DNA of 64,000 nt from an uncultured Draconibacterium sp. (GCA_947492175.1 CANLMQ010000030.1:1-64000), one strand, 5' to 3'; counted from the stretch's first letter, positions 24,628 to 34,339 are shown. Notes: generated by a model not told the origin, from the sequence alone. Numbers and translations: made by a program.

Positions 24628-26196
24628 AAACTCAGGATTAATTTTACGCTTTTGTTACTTTCTGTAACGATGCTTGTGCTGGCACAAAAAAAGGAAATGC
24701 AAACCATTACAGAAAACGACTTAAAAGCACATCTGGAGTTTATTGCAAGTGACTACATGCAGGGGCGCGATTTTACAACAGAAACTCCGGGGCTTGACAT
24801 TACGGCCGGATATCTGAAAGCTCAGTGTCAGAAAATGAAATTAAAGCCTGGCGTTGAAGGGTATTTTCAGACCGTAGAAATGGTGTCGATATTTCCCGAT
24901 CCCGAAAATACTTTCTTTAAACTGATAGATAATAACGGGAAGGAAAAGTATTCTACTAATGCTATTTTTTCGCTGGGTGGCGGTTCCAAATCAGACACAA
25001 TTTTAGGTAATGTTGTTTTTGCGGGATATGGTTGGTACAACGATGAAACAAAATACAACGATACCGAAGGATTAGATATAAAAGGGAAAATAGTTGTGGT
25101 AATGACCCGAAACCTGGAAATGGTTAAGGCAGGAGAAAAAATAGATCTCAATGTAGAAATGAAAAAAATGCAGAAGATGATGATGGGGGGTGCCAGGGCA
25201 CTCATTTTTGTTCCTGATCCAACAAATCCTAATTCTGAGATTATAGAAGAAATTAAAAATTATGCAACCGGAGGAATGTTTCAGCTAAAAGATAAAAAAG
25301 CCCGGTCGTTTGCTCCAATACAATTGATTTTTGGAACCGATGAGTTGGGGAATGAACTTCTGAAAGAAACAGGAAAAACACTGGCAGAGTTTCAAAATGA
25401 AATAACGGAAAGCGAAACACCCAAATCGTTTGAATTAACGGAAAGTACGGCTAAAGTACAATTGGGTAAAGTAAAAACACTGACCGAGGGGAAGAATGTT
25501 ATTGCTGTTGTTGAGGGGAGCGATCCGCTATTAAAGAATGAATGTGTGGTTATTTCCGCACATTACGATCATGTTGGTGTTGATAAAAATGGGGAAGTGT
25601 TTAACGGAGCCGACGATAACGGAACCGGAACTGTGGCTCTGCTCGAAATTGCAGAGGCTTTTCAGACTATGAAAAACAAGCCCAAACGAAGTATTGTTTT
25701 TGTATGGGTAACAGCAGAAGAAAAAGGATTGTTTGGCTCGAACTATTACTCTCAAAATCCCGTAATCCCGCTTGCAAATACATTAGCAGATATTAATCTT
25801 GATATGGTGGGGCGTTCGGCTAAAGAGGAACCTAAAAAGGACGATGAAATGAGCAAACAGCTGGCCGGGCCAAATGGACTTTATATCGTTTCCGGAAAAC
25901 AGAGTTCAGAATTAATGAAAATAAGTGATGAAATCTGCGCACAACTTGGACTTATTCCGAGAGATGAATTAACCGATGCCTTTTTAACACGCAGCGATTA
26001 TTATCATTTTTATAAAAACGGAGTGCCGATTTTAGGGCTCTCAACCGGGATGCACGATGATTACCATAAAACGTCCGACGAAATTGATAAAATTGATTAC
26101 ACAAAAATGAAACGTGTAGCGCAGTATAGTTTCTTGGTTGCAAATAAAGTTGCCAATCAGAAAAAACGTATAGTGGTTGATAATCCGACTGAGTAG
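24625..26196 (+). CDS. Secreted M28 family metallopeptidase, paralogue 2
   Basis: This 523-residue protein has a signal peptide ending VTMLVLAQ and the same layout as the gene before it: ISAHYDHVG, NGADDNGTGT, VTAEEKGLFGS, LDMVGRS, and SDYYHFYKNGVPIL ... MHDDYHK. All five zinc ligands and the catalytic Glu are present. It contains a Lys/Met-rich insert (VEMKKMQKMMMGG). It arose by tandem duplication but is well diverged, so substrate preference probably differs. Its ATG lies at the 3' end of repeat copy C. Confidence 0.93.
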   Translation: MKLRINFTLLLLSVTMLVLAQKKEMQTITENDLKAHLEFIASDYMQGRDFTTETPGLDITAGYLKAQCQKMKLKPGVEGYFQTVEMVSIFPDPENTFFKLIDNNGKEKYSTNAIFSLGGGSKSDTILGNVVFAGYGWYNDETKYNDTEGLDIKGKIVVVMTRNLEMVKAGEKIDLNVEMKKMQKMMMGGARALIFVPDPTNPNSEIIEEIKNYATGGMFQLKDKKARSFAPIQLIFGTDELGNELLKETGKTLAEFQNEITESETPKSFELTESTAKVQLGKVKTLTEGKNVIAVVEGSDPLLKNECVVISAHYDHVGVDKNGEVFNGADDNGTGTVALLEIAEAFQTMKNKPKRSIVFVWVTAEEKGLFGSNYYSQNPVIPLANTLADINLDMVGRSAKEEPKKDDEMSKQLAGPNGLYIVSGKQSSELMKISDEICAQLGLIPRDELTDAFLTRSDYYHFYKNGVPILGLSTGMHDDYHKTSDEIDKIDYTKMKRVAQYSFLVANKVANQKKRIVVDNPTE

Positions 26197-26320
26197 CATT
26201 GCTTTTTATTCCCTAAAATAGCGAGTTATACGTATTTGCTGATGTGTGACATGTTCTTAAAGTAAACATATGTTTTAAAAACTTTGTGTTAAATCAACCC
26301 GTTTAAATTCTTTTTTATTT

Positions 26321-26348
26321 TTGAGATAAGATTGAATACATACTTTTG
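26321..26348 (+). promoter_or_regulatory. Promoter for the CoA-disulfide reductase fusion gene
   Basis: TTG at 26321-26323 and TACTTTTG at 26341-26348 fit the Bacteroidota consensus with a slightly short 17-base spacer. The ATG is 38 bases downstream. Confidence 0.5.
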
Positions 26349-26385
26349 TCTTCCAATAATGTAAATATATAGATACAATAATAAA

Positions 26386-28866
26386 ATGTCAAAATATCTG
26401 ATAATTGGAGGAGTCGCCGGAGGAGCAACAGTAGCTGCCAGGTTGCGAAGACTGGATGAAAAAGCCGAAATTATAATTTTTGAACGTGGCGAACATATTT
26501 CGTATGCCAACTGCGGACTTCCTTATTACATTGGAGATGTAATAAGCGAACGCGAAAAATTATTGCTGCAAACGCCTGAAAGTTTTAAGGCTCGTTTAAA
26601 TATCGATGTACGTGTTTTTAATGAGGTAGTAAAAATTAATACTGAGCAAAAACAGGTTGAAGTTAAAAATATTAAAACGGGAGATATTTATATTGAAGCT
26701 TACGATAAATTGGTGCTTTCTCCCGGAGCTGAACCGATTAAACCGCCTATATCAGGAATAAATGACTCGTCTATTTTTACGTTGAGAAATGTTAAGGATA
26801 CTGACAAAATTAAAGAATATTGCAATAAGCATACCCCCAAAAAAGCAGTTGTTGTTGGAGCCGGTTTTATAGGCCTCGAGATGGCTGAAAACCTCCATCA
26901 CCTTGGAATGATGGTTTCCATTGTTGAGATGGCCAGACAGGTAATGGCCCCGCTCGATTACGAGATGGCTGCCGAAGTACATCAGCATTTAAAAACAAAA
27001 AATGTAGAGTTCTACCTGAAAGACGGGGTTGCATCGTTTAAGCGTGAGAACGGGGTATTAAAAGTAGTCCTGCAATCGGGGCGCGAAATTGAGGCCGATC
27101 TGGTTATTTTGTCGATAGGTGTAAAACCAGAAAACAGACTGGCCCGGGAAGCTGGGCTTGAGCTTGCCCCAAATGGAGGAATTGTTGCCAACGAATTTTT
27201 ATTGAGTAGTAACAAAGATGTTTATGTATTGGGCGATGCAATGGCATTCCCGCATCCAATTACAGGCAAGCTGTCCAATATTTATCTGGCTGGTCCGGCT
27301 AATAAACAGGGCCGAATTGTTGCCGATAACATTTATAACGGCAACACCCGAAAGTACAAAGGATCAATAGCCACTGCCATTGCCAAAGTATTTGATATTA
27401 CTATTGCTTCAACCGGTATTCCCGAAAAGGTATTAAAGAATGAAATGATGCCTTATGCTGCAAATATTATTCATGGTTCATCGCATGCAGGATATTATCC
27501 CGATGCACTTCCATACACGTTAAAAATTCTCTTTCATCCTGAAACCGGGAAATTGTATGGCGCTCAGATTATCGGTTACGAAGGAATTGATAAACGAATT
27601 GATTTAATTGCAACTGTGCTTCAGCATGGTGGCAATATTTATGATTTACAGGAAATTGAACATGCTTATGCACCTCCGTTTTCTTCGGCAAAAGATCCGG
27701 TTAACCAAGCCGGATTTGCTGCTGAAAATATCATTACCGGCAGGTTGAAAACCGTAAGCTGGAACGAAATACACGGCTTTCATTCTGATAATATTGTTTT
27801 GCTCGATGTACGTACAAAAGAAGAACACGAACTTGGACATATTGAGGGATCGTTAAATATTGGAGTCGATGATATTCGGGAGCGGATGAACGAGTTGCCC
27901 AAAGACAAAAAAATTATCGTTTACTGTGGAGTTGGTTTACGTGGATATATTGCCTGCCGCATTTTAAGCCAGTCGGGATTTAAAGAGGTTTACAATTTGA
28001 GTGGAGGCTATAAAACCTATGAACATACAACATGTAAACAAAGTAATGAAGATATCTTCGAGGCCAATTATATTACCAAAGACGGGCATATTCACCGTGG
28101 GAAAAAAGAAGATAGGGCAATTGTTAATACTGCTGTAAAAACAATACAGGTTGATGCCTGCGGATTACAATGCCCGGGACCGATTCTGAAACTCAAAGAG
28201 GAAATTGCAAATCTGGAAAATGGACAGCGTTTAGAGCAAACTGCCACAGACATGGGTTTTATGAAAGACGTTAAGTCGTGGTGCAACATGACTGGCAATA
28301 AACTTATTTCTGTTTCAACTGAAAAAGGGAAAGTTAAAGCTCTTATTGAAAAAAGCACGCAAAAACTAAGTCGGACAAATTCGGTTGAAGTTGCAGCTAA
28401 AAATAAAACGATGGTTGTTTTTAGCGATGATATGGATCGGGCACTGGCTTCGCTGGTTATTGCCAATGGCGCCGCTGCTACTGGTAGCAAAGTAACCTTG
28501 TTTTTTACATTCTGGGGCTTGAATGTGATAAAAAAGAGCAACAAGCCAAAGGTTGAAAAAGATTTTATGGGCAGGATGTTTGGCTCGATGATGGCCAAAG
28601 ATGCCGGCGATTTGAAACTTTCGAAAATGAACATGTTGGGAGTGGGGGCTAAAATGATGAAAAAACGCATGTTGGCAAAAAAAGTAGATTCGCTCGAAGA
28701 TATGTTGCAAACTGCTATGGATAACGGAGTTGAAATGATTGCGTGTCAAATGTCGATGGATGTAATGGGAGTAGATAAAGACGAGTTAATGGATGGTGTA
28801 GAAATTGGTGGTGTGGCTACTTATCTCGAAGAAGCCGAACAATCGAATGTAAATCTGTTTATTTAG
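26386..28866 (+). CDS. Four-module fusion: CoA-disulfide reductase, rhodanese, TusA and DsrE-like
   Basis: This 826-residue protein has four parts. Residues 1-450 are a FAD/NAD(P)-dependent CoA-disulfide/persulfide reductase: IGGVAGGATVAARLRR, redox Cys in SYANCGLPYYIG, and a second NAD motif VVVGAGFIGLEMAENL. About 460-555 is a rhodanese domain with active Cys in VYCGVGLRGY. About 590-660 is TusA/SirA-like with DACGLQCPGPILKL. About 665-826 is a DsrE-family domain with Cys in MIACQMSMDVMG. Together these can pass persulfide sulfur between cysteines and reduce it. Similar fusions are known in Firmicutes and Bacteroidota. It is monocistronic, about 5 kb from the Hdr operon. Confidence 0.94.
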   Translation: MSKYLIIGGVAGGATVAARLRRLDEKAEIIIFERGEHISYANCGLPYYIGDVISEREKLLLQTPESFKARLNIDVRVFNEVVKINTEQKQVEVKNIKTGDIYIEAYDKLVLSPGAEPIKPPISGINDSSIFTLRNVKDTDKIKEYCNKHTPKKAVVVGAGFIGLEMAENLHHLGMMVSIVEMARQVMAPLDYEMAAEVHQHLKTKNVEFYLKDGVASFKRENGVLKVVLQSGREIEADLVILSIGVKPENRLAREAGLELAPNGGIVANEFLLSSNKDVYVLGDAMAFPHPITGKLSNIYLAGPANKQGRIVADNIYNGNTRKYKGSIATAIAKVFDITIASTGIPEKVLKNEMMPYAANIIHGSSHAGYYPDALPYTLKILFHPETGKLYGAQIIGYEGIDKRIDLIATVLQHGGNIYDLQEIEHAYAPPFSSAKDPVNQAGFAAENIITGRLKTVSWNEIHGFHSDNIVLLDVRTKEEHELGHIEGSLNIGVDDIRERMNELPKDKKIIVYCGVGLRGYIACRILSQSGFKEVYNLSGGYKTYEHTTCKQSNEDIFEANYITKDGHIHRGKKEDRAIVNTAVKTIQVDACGLQCPGPILKLKEEIANLENGQRLEQTATDMGFMKDVKSWCNMTGNKLISVSTEKGKVKALIEKSTQKLSRTNSVEVAAKNKTMVVFSDDMDRALASLVIANGAAATGSKVTLFFTFWGLNVIKKSNKPKVEKDFMGRMFGSMMAKDAGDLKLSKMNMLGVGAKMMKKRMLAKKVDSLEDMLQTAMDNGVEMIACQMSMDVMGVDKDELMDGVEIGGVATYLEEAEQSNVNLFI

Positions 28867-28901
28867 AGATTGGAACACTGATTCTGCAGAAACAATAAAT
28901 A

Positions 28902-28952
28902 GCCTCAGCGAATTTCAAGTCAAACCTGAAACTTGCTGAGGCCCTTTATTTG
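28902..28952 (+). terminator. Probable terminator after the sulfur-transfer fusion gene
   Basis: GCCTCAGC / GCTGAGGC stem enclosing partly paired bases (TTCAAG...CTGAAA), followed by CCCTTTATTTG. The T-tract is imperfect. Confidence 0.6.
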
Positions 28953-28968
28953 TTATAAGTTAAAGAAT

Positions 28969-29006
28969 AAAAAAGGTGGCTCCCATTTATATGGAAACCA
29001 CCTTTT
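28969..29006 (-). terminator. Terminator of the oxidoreductase gene at 29026
   Basis: On the minus strand AAAAGGTGG / CCACCTTTT with an inner CCAT/ATGG pair, continuing into T-rich sequence. It lies 20 bases after the stop of the minus-strand gene. Confidence 0.75.
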
Positions 29007-29025
29007 CAGTTTATACTGCCCGCTG

Positions 29026-30435
29026 CTAATTTTTCATAGCAGCTTTCATTCCTTCGGTTGTAGTGTAGTATTTTACAATCATATTGGGTACTTCCCATTC
29101 CGGCAGTTTTCCATCGATTAAATACTGAAGGTATTTTTTGGTAACCTGACCAAAGTGGGCTTCGTGTCCAACCTTGTATTTATCAGGAATAATCATTACC
29201 CATTTTTTGTCTCCAATTTTCTCAACTGCAATGCCCGGATACTTTTCAGCTAAACCGGTAACAGCATTGTTCAGACTTGCTGCAAATTCATTAATATCAG
29301 CATCGGTTACCTCAATGTAAAGTTTTGGCTTGTAACCTTCTTTTTCTCCCTGAACAATTTCTAGATTACACTTTGTTCCACGCATAATCGAGTAGTGGGT
29401 ATCTGCAGCACCTTCCGGAGCCTGAAAATTCCAGATTACCGACGCTTTAGCATGGATACCTTTCAATTTATAATTGATTTCGCCGTTGCTGTAAACTTTA
29501 AGAATGTCGCCATCAACATCTTTTTTAAGGTATTCCGGATATTCGTCGAGGTGGGTAACTTTTTTAAACATTTCAGGAGTCATATCCGTAGTCCAGCGTT
29601 TGGCCGAAACTATTTCAACATCGCTTTTTTGCAGTATTACTTCAGGAAAAGCTTCCCACTGAATAAGGTCGACCAGGTGCGTATTTACGTCAACAATACC
29701 TTCGCCCTGTTGTTTCGTGTCGAAAAACCATGCCGGACGTTTTAAAGCTTTACCCGATACATATTTGAAAAAGTGGTGTACACTTTCTTTTGTAATGGCA
29801 GGATTTTCTTCAGTACCAGCAAGAATTTTTCCAAATACCTCAGGTAGTTGCGATAATTCGCGCTGAAGTAAGGTTGTAATTTCGTGGCGTTCGGTCATAA
29901 TATCATATAACAAAACTCCTTTCTCATCGGCCAACTGAAAGGCTTTTTCCAGCATTGGAAATTTGTCGGGAGTAATTACCATTGGTTTATCGGCCAGAAC
30001 ATTAATTCCAGCTTCAATGGTTTTGTATATGTAATCTGTTTTTTTTGCGTTGTTACCCGCAGTCATCATCACATTTCCGGGTTTCTCTGCAATCATTTTT
30101 TCAAAAAAATCGTCGCCTTTGTATACCTTTTCTTCCCATGTTGTTGGGTTTTCTGAACGGGTATTAAATGATTCGATAAGTTTCAAATGACCTTCTACAT
30201 CGGGCCCATCGGGCGCAAATACATAAACAACAGGATCAACCTGGTCGTACATGGTTTTTTGCACAAGCGCTGCATGAAAATGCCCCGGATCGAGGGTCAT
30301 AATTTTTACTTCGCCTTTGGCTCCTGTAAACATAGCTTTAGTTTCGTTTTTGGTTTCAGTTGATTTTTGGCTACCTCCTGTACATGCCGAAAGCAGAACA
30401 ACAAGGGCAACAGCCAGCATTGATAAATTCTTCAT
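29026..30435 (-). CDS. Lipoprotein oxidoreductase of the Gfo/Idh/MocA type (Oxidoreduct_C)
   Basis: This 469-residue protein has a lipoprotein signal (VALVVLLSAC, lipid on Cys 18). The N-terminal half is NAD-binding-like (KIMTLDPGHFHAALVQ, then MTAGNNAKKTDYIYKTIEAGINVLADKPM). The C-terminal half fits the 'putative oxidoreductase C-terminal' family seen in Bacteroidota sugar loci. The classical GxGxxG is replaced by DPGHFHA, so cofactor use is uncertain. An extracytoplasmic lipoprotein location is expected. It has its own promoter and is separated from the upstream ThuA gene by a terminator, so it is probably a separate unit in the same locus. Confidence 0.85.
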   Translation of the reverse strand: MKNLSMLAVALVVLLSACTGGSQKSTETKNETKAMFTGAKGEVKIMTLDPGHFHAALVQKTMYDQVDPVVYVFAPDGPDVEGHLKLIESFNTRSENPTTWEEKVYKGDDFFEKMIAEKPGNVMMTAGNNAKKTDYIYKTIEAGINVLADKPMVITPDKFPMLEKAFQLADEKGVLLYDIMTERHEITTLLQRELSQLPEVFGKILAGTEENPAITKESVHHFFKYVSGKALKRPAWFFDTKQQGEGIVDVNTHLVDLIQWEAFPEVILQKSDVEIVSAKRWTTDMTPEMFKKVTHLDEYPEYLKKDVDGDILKVYSNGEINYKLKGIHAKASVIWNFQAPEGAADTHYSIMRGTKCNLEIVQGEKEGYKPKLYIEVTDADINEFAASLNNAVTGLAEKYPGIAVEKIGDKKWVMIIPDKYKVGHEAHFGQVTKKYLQYLIDGKLPEWEVPNMIVKYYTTTEGMKAAMKN

Positions 30436-30471
30436 ATAGTTGATTTTTAAAAATTCCCGTTAACGTTCACG

Positions 30472-30479
30472 CAAAAGTA
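30472..30479 (-). promoter_or_regulatory. -7 promoter element for the oxidoreductase gene
   Basis: TACTTTTG on the minus strand, 36 bases before the ATG at 30435, matches the TAnnTTTG consensus. Confidence 0.5.
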
Positions 30480-30538
30480 CAATTTTATTTTTAGTTAAAT
30501 TCAGATTTTAACCTAATCAATTGATTTAAATTACAATG

Positions 30539-30576
30539 AAAATAGCCGGACAGCCCGTTGTTGTCCGGCTATTTTT
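30539..30576 (-). terminator. Terminator of the ThuA gene
   Basis: AAAATAGCCGGACA / TGTCCGGCTATTTT is a perfect 14-bp stem with a 10-nt loop. The flanking A and T runs allow function in both directions; it lies 55 bases after the ThuA stop. Confidence 0.88.
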
Positions 30577-30630
30577 GATATTGCTCGTTAAGAACTTAAA
30601 CTGCCGATTAAGGTTATTTTATGCTGGTTT

Positions 30631-31545
30631 TTACTTTTTCATTGGCGAGTCGTCACATTTCAAATCGCCCAAAACATACTGTGCTCCGTCTAAATAGAAT
30701 TTTAGCAAACGCGCATCTTCAAAGCTTTGTGCATTATGCGATGGTGATACATAAAACACACGGCCTTTACCATGTTTTTTTATCCACGAAACATAGCGGA
30801 TATTATCTTCTATAGGTTTTCTTTTCCCTTCAAGTTTGTCGGTATCCATGTACAATAAAGGTTTGAAGTTTTTTTGATCGTATGCTTTATTGAATAAATA
30901 AGGCTCATCAACATGTACAAAAGGTTTTCCTGCAAAAGCCTTTGACAAAGGGTGATTCGGTTCACACAGCTCTAAACTGATTTCTTGTTGCCGGGGGTGA
31001 TAATCAAAGCTTCCTCCAACCATTTCGCTAAATGGCATTGAGTTGTTTTGCATAACAATGGCACCATGAGTTACCATTAAACCTCCACCTTTTTTTACAA
31101 AGTTGATCAGATTGGCTTCCAATTCTGCTGCCTTTGCTTTCTTTTCTTCATCATCCATACTTGTATCTATATCCAGACAGTCCAGAATTAAATCGCGTCG
31201 CGGACCAATTGAACAGGCGCTGTTTAACACAACTGCATCGTAGTTTTGCAGGTTACTTTTTTCAAAACAAAACACATCTTTGGTTATTCTTACATCGAAG
31301 GCGCCGGTTTTTTGCCCCAGAACTTTAATTATCTGGCTGGTATGCGGAATAACCCAGTGGTCGAAACCGGTAAACCGGTCGAATATTAATATTTTCCTTG
31401 TTTTTTGAGGTTGTACTTCGGCTTTATCCGGAGCAATTTTCTCAATTTTCTGCACCCACTCGGGAGTACATTTAAACTGTTCTATTTGTGCATTTACTGA
31501 AATAACTGTAATCAGTAACACAACTGTTAATAATATTCTGGTCAT
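30631..31545 (-). CDS. ThuA-domain protein (secreted)
   Basis: This 304-residue protein has a signal peptide (LLTVVLLITVISVNAQ). A ThuA-like class I glutamine-amidotransferase fold follows: RKILIFDRFTGFDHWVIPHTS, YDAVVLNSAC, GGGLMVTHGAIV, and a C-terminal HGKGRVFYVSPSHNAQSFED. ThuA proteins accompany 3-keto-sugar metabolism (trehalose utilisation in rhizobia). The start at 31545 is chosen because it gives a normal signal peptide; upstream codons (to 31578) do not. It is probably in one operon with the Gfo/Idh gene upstream, although a hairpin (31594-31619) lies between. Confidence 0.88.
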   Translation of the reverse strand: MTRILLTVVLLITVISVNAQIEQFKCTPEWVQKIEKIAPDKAEVQPQKTRKILIFDRFTGFDHWVIPHTSQIIKVLGQKTGAFDVRITKDVFCFEKSNLQNYDAVVLNSACSIGPRRDLILDCLDIDTSMDDEEKKAKAAELEANLINFVKKGGGLMVTHGAIVMQNNSMPFSEMVGGSFDYHPRQQEISLELCEPNHPLSKAFAGKPFVHVDEPYLFNKAYDQKNFKPLLYMDTDKLEGKRKPIEDNIRYVSWIKKHGKGRVFYVSPSHNAQSFEDARLLKFYLDGAQYVLGDLKCDDSPMKK

Positions 31546-31593
31546 TTTATTTCTGAAATTTAAGGGCCTAGCCCACATTTAAAATTATATGTT

Positions 31594-31619
31594 TTCCCCC
31601 GGTATTATTCCCGGGGGAA
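31594..31619. terminator. GC-rich hairpin between the Gfo/Idh and ThuA genes
   Basis: TTCCCCCGG / CCGGGGGAA is a strong 9-bp stem with an 8-nt loop. There is no clean U-tract on the minus strand, so it may act as an mRNA-stabilising or partial attenuating hairpin rather than a full terminator. Confidence 0.45.
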
Positions 31620-31665
31620 GTGATTTTGTTTAACAGAGGACTTTTCCTTGTATATTTTCTTTTAA

Positions 31666-33042
31666 TTATCGTTTAATATAATCGGTTCCGTATGGATAAC
31701 GTTGCGGACGACTTAACATTGAATTGGCAAGGTCGTTATTGATAAAACGTTCAGCTGCCGGATCCCATTTTAAAACCCCGGGAATATGCATGGCAATATC
31801 GCTGATTAAACAAACGCTACATGCGCGGTGCCCAACTTCGGCAGTACAGATAGGTTGTTTACGTGTTTTAATTGAATTAAGCCAATCGCCGTGGTGCTCT
31901 TTGCTTACATACAGTTTGGTTTCGTCATCACCAATTTTCGATTCCAATATTTTAGGATCACTGGCATTCAATGCTTTTGAACTTTTCTCTTTCGAAACCG
32001 GATCGCTGGCAGATGCAGTATAAGAACCGCGTGAGACGAAAATCCATCCATTCTCTCCAATGTATTTTATACCATTGGTAAATCCGCCGCTGGTTAGCAC
32101 AGTAATGCCATTTTTATATTCATGTTTTACCATAAAGTCGCCATGTACGTTCCAATCGCCCGATTTTGGGAATTCGGCAATGGCTTCAACCGAAATTGGT
32201 CCGGTATGCTCGGTATCCATACCCCAGGCAGCTGAATCGTAATGATGTTGTCCCCATCCGGTAATCATACCTGCGCCATAGTTCCTGTGTCTCAACCATC
32301 CCGGGCGACTGTAACCATCTTGCGGATGAACCAGTTTTTCTTTATATTCCACTTCGGGAGTAGATCCCAACCACATGTCAAAATCAAGGTTCGATGGAAC
32401 AGGACCTGTTTCGAAAACAGGACCTCCGGGATCGCCAGGTAATCCAATTTTTACGGTATGAATTTTACCAATCCTTCCGTTACGTACCAATTCTGCAGCA
32501 ATGCGAAATTGTGGCATGGAACGTTGTTGAGTTCCCATCTGAAGAATAACTCCGGTGCGGTTAACAATATCGCTTAGTAACCTTCCTTCTGCAACAGTTA
32601 AAGAAGTTGGTTTTTGCAAATAAATATCTTTACCAGCCAACGCAGCTTCAATGGCAGGCTGCGAATGCCAATGGTCGGGAGTACTTATTAGTACTGCATC
32701 AATATTTTTATCTGCCAGCAAATCTTTGTAATCCTGATACATTTTTACATCAACAGCATTGGCACTCCCCGTTTTTTGATTGTAATAACCTTCGATACGT
32801 TTTTTCGAGTCGGCCATACGTTTGGTATCCACATCGCTAACTGCAACAAATTGTGCATGTGCATATTTTAAAGTTTCAGCAGTATCGTGGTCGCGGGCAA
32901 TACGGCCGCAGCCGATTTGTGCAACATGAATTTTGTTACTGGGTGCACTGGCTCCAAAAACCGATGACGGAACAATAGTCGGAATTACCATTGCTCCGGC
33001 AGTAGTTGCTACCGTGTTTTTTAAAAAATTTCTTCTTTTCAT
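31666..33042 (-). CDS. Secreted Gfo/Idh/MocA family oxidoreductase
   Basis: This 458-residue protein has a Tat-like signal (MKRRNFLKNTVATTAGAMV). The NAD(P)-binding domain follows with IHVAQIGCGRIARDHD, VLISTPDHWHSQPAIEA and the family's EKP-like triad as DIYLQKPTSL. The C-terminal beta-sheet domain contains GWGQHHYDSAAWGMD. This is the 'Gfo/Idh/MocA with Tat signal' group common in Bacteroidota and Planctomycetota sugar loci, several members of which oxidise or isomerise sugars through a tightly bound NAD. It is third in the operon after the URO-D and DUF6807 genes. Confidence 0.93.
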   Translation of the reverse strand: MKRRNFLKNTVATTAGAMVIPTIVPSSVFGASAPSNKIHVAQIGCGRIARDHDTAETLKYAHAQFVAVSDVDTKRMADSKKRIEGYYNQKTGSANAVDVKMYQDYKDLLADKNIDAVLISTPDHWHSQPAIEAALAGKDIYLQKPTSLTVAEGRLLSDIVNRTGVILQMGTQQRSMPQFRIAAELVRNGRIGKIHTVKIGLPGDPGGPVFETGPVPSNLDFDMWLGSTPEVEYKEKLVHPQDGYSRPGWLRHRNYGAGMITGWGQHHYDSAAWGMDTEHTGPISVEAIAEFPKSGDWNVHGDFMVKHEYKNGITVLTSGGFTNGIKYIGENGWIFVSRGSYTASASDPVSKEKSSKALNASDPKILESKIGDDETKLYVSKEHHGDWLNSIKTRKQPICTAEVGHRACSVCLISDIAMHIPGVLKWDPAAERFINNDLANSMLSRPQRYPYGTDYIKR

Positions 33043-33080
33043 TATACTATTGATTTAAATTACTACAATATATTGATCTA

Positions 33081-34325
33081 CTAATTTTCAAACTTAATAT
33101 CCGGATTACTTGCAAAGCTGTTCCAGTACATTTCTGCTGTTGCCGCATCAAGTTTCCCGTCGAATATTATCATTCGGTATTTTAAGGTATAATTTTGTTT
33201 GGGATTCAGTTTCCAATCGTCGTGGCGTATTGGTACAAATTCGAAATACATATCGCCACGTCCGTTGTTGGCATCCAGAGGCCAAACGCGCATTGGTTCA
33301 GGGTGCATCCTGTTCGATGGGTGACTTAAAAACAAAATCCCTGAACGACCCTGCTTTACTTCCGATTCGCCTTCAACCATACACCAGCGGGCGTATGATC
33401 CATCCGCATCCACACGCGTTTTATTGTCGGATGTTAAAACGGTACAATTGTCTTTGTGCCATTTTTCTGTGGCACGCCAGCCAATTCCTCCGCCGTAACG
33501 GTATGCATCGAGCATAATTCCGTTTTTCAGCGGGCTGTTTAACGATGTTGTGTAATCTACCATCCAAACACCTTCTCCAAGGTTCCATGCACGAACATCC
33601 AAAATTTCATTCAAGGCAATCTGGTCTTCTCCCAAACTACCAAAATCGATGTGTTGTTGCAGCGCTTTAAACCCACTATATACAGCACCTTCAGCTTCCG
33701 AAAGAAAGCCTGCAAATTTTACGGTTCCCTGGCCCGATTTCAGGTTCCAGAAATCTACTGCACGATCGTCGATATGCGTTTTAGTCCAGGGGCCCCAAAT
33801 GCCGTAATGATGATAATGATCCGGTGCCTGAATACGTGTAAGCACTTTACCTCCCGGCGACCACACCGGATGGATAAAACCTGAACGTTTGTACAGAGGA
33901 TCAACTCCGTTAGGGGGATAAGTGGTTGCAAACCGGTAGTTTAGTATGGATTTCTCGTTCACCACTAAACTTAAATCTTTATTGTTCTTTTTCAACGAAA
34001 CAATTGTTTGTTCCGGCGTTGATTTTTCTTCCAGTTTCAATACAAATTTACGTTCCGATCCTTTTTTTGATTCGCCATTTAAAATAAACCACAACCGGGC
34101 GGAATGTCCTGCTTCAAGTTGACACGGGACCAGGATTTCTCCTGTTTTATTTATTTCATATAAAGTAAGATGTCCTTTGTCGGTATTGTAATTTAATCCA
34201 TCCAATGAAAGAGAAATGGGGGCGTTAATTCTGTCGTTTTCAATTTGAACAGTAAATTTAGCAAGCTCCTGTGCAAACAACGACTGTGTAAATAAAAGAA
34301 TTAAGAGAATTAGTTTTACTTTCAT
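33081..34325 (-). CDS. DUF6807 (PmoA-like) secreted protein
   Basis: This 414-residue protein has a signal peptide (LILLILLFTQSLFAQ). The conserved DUF6807 core (PF14100, once called methane-oxygenase PmoA by mistake) is rich in His and aromatic residues: FIHPVWSPGGKVLTR, DHYHHYGIWGPWTKT, FLSHPSNRMHPEPMRVWP. The beta-rich fold and context suggest a carbohydrate-active or sugar-binding protein. No enzyme activity is established for the family. It lies 14 bases downstream of the URO-D gene, so it is co-transcribed. Confidence 0.88.
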   Translation of the reverse strand: MKVKLILLILLFTQSLFAQELAKFTVQIENDRINAPISLSLDGLNYNTDKGHLTLYEINKTGEILVPCQLEAGHSARLWFILNGESKKGSERKFVLKLEEKSTPEQTIVSLKKNNKDLSLVVNEKSILNYRFATTYPPNGVDPLYKRSGFIHPVWSPGGKVLTRIQAPDHYHHYGIWGPWTKTHIDDRAVDFWNLKSGQGTVKFAGFLSEAEGAVYSGFKALQQHIDFGSLGEDQIALNEILDVRAWNLGEGVWMVDYTTSLNSPLKNGIMLDAYRYGGGIGWRATEKWHKDNCTVLTSDNKTRVDADGSYARWCMVEGESEVKQGRSGILFLSHPSNRMHPEPMRVWPLDANNGRGDMYFEFVPIRHDDWKLNPKQNYTLKYRMIIFDGKLDAATAEMYWNSFASNPDIKFEN

Positions 34326-34339
34326 TTCTTTAAGTTGTT

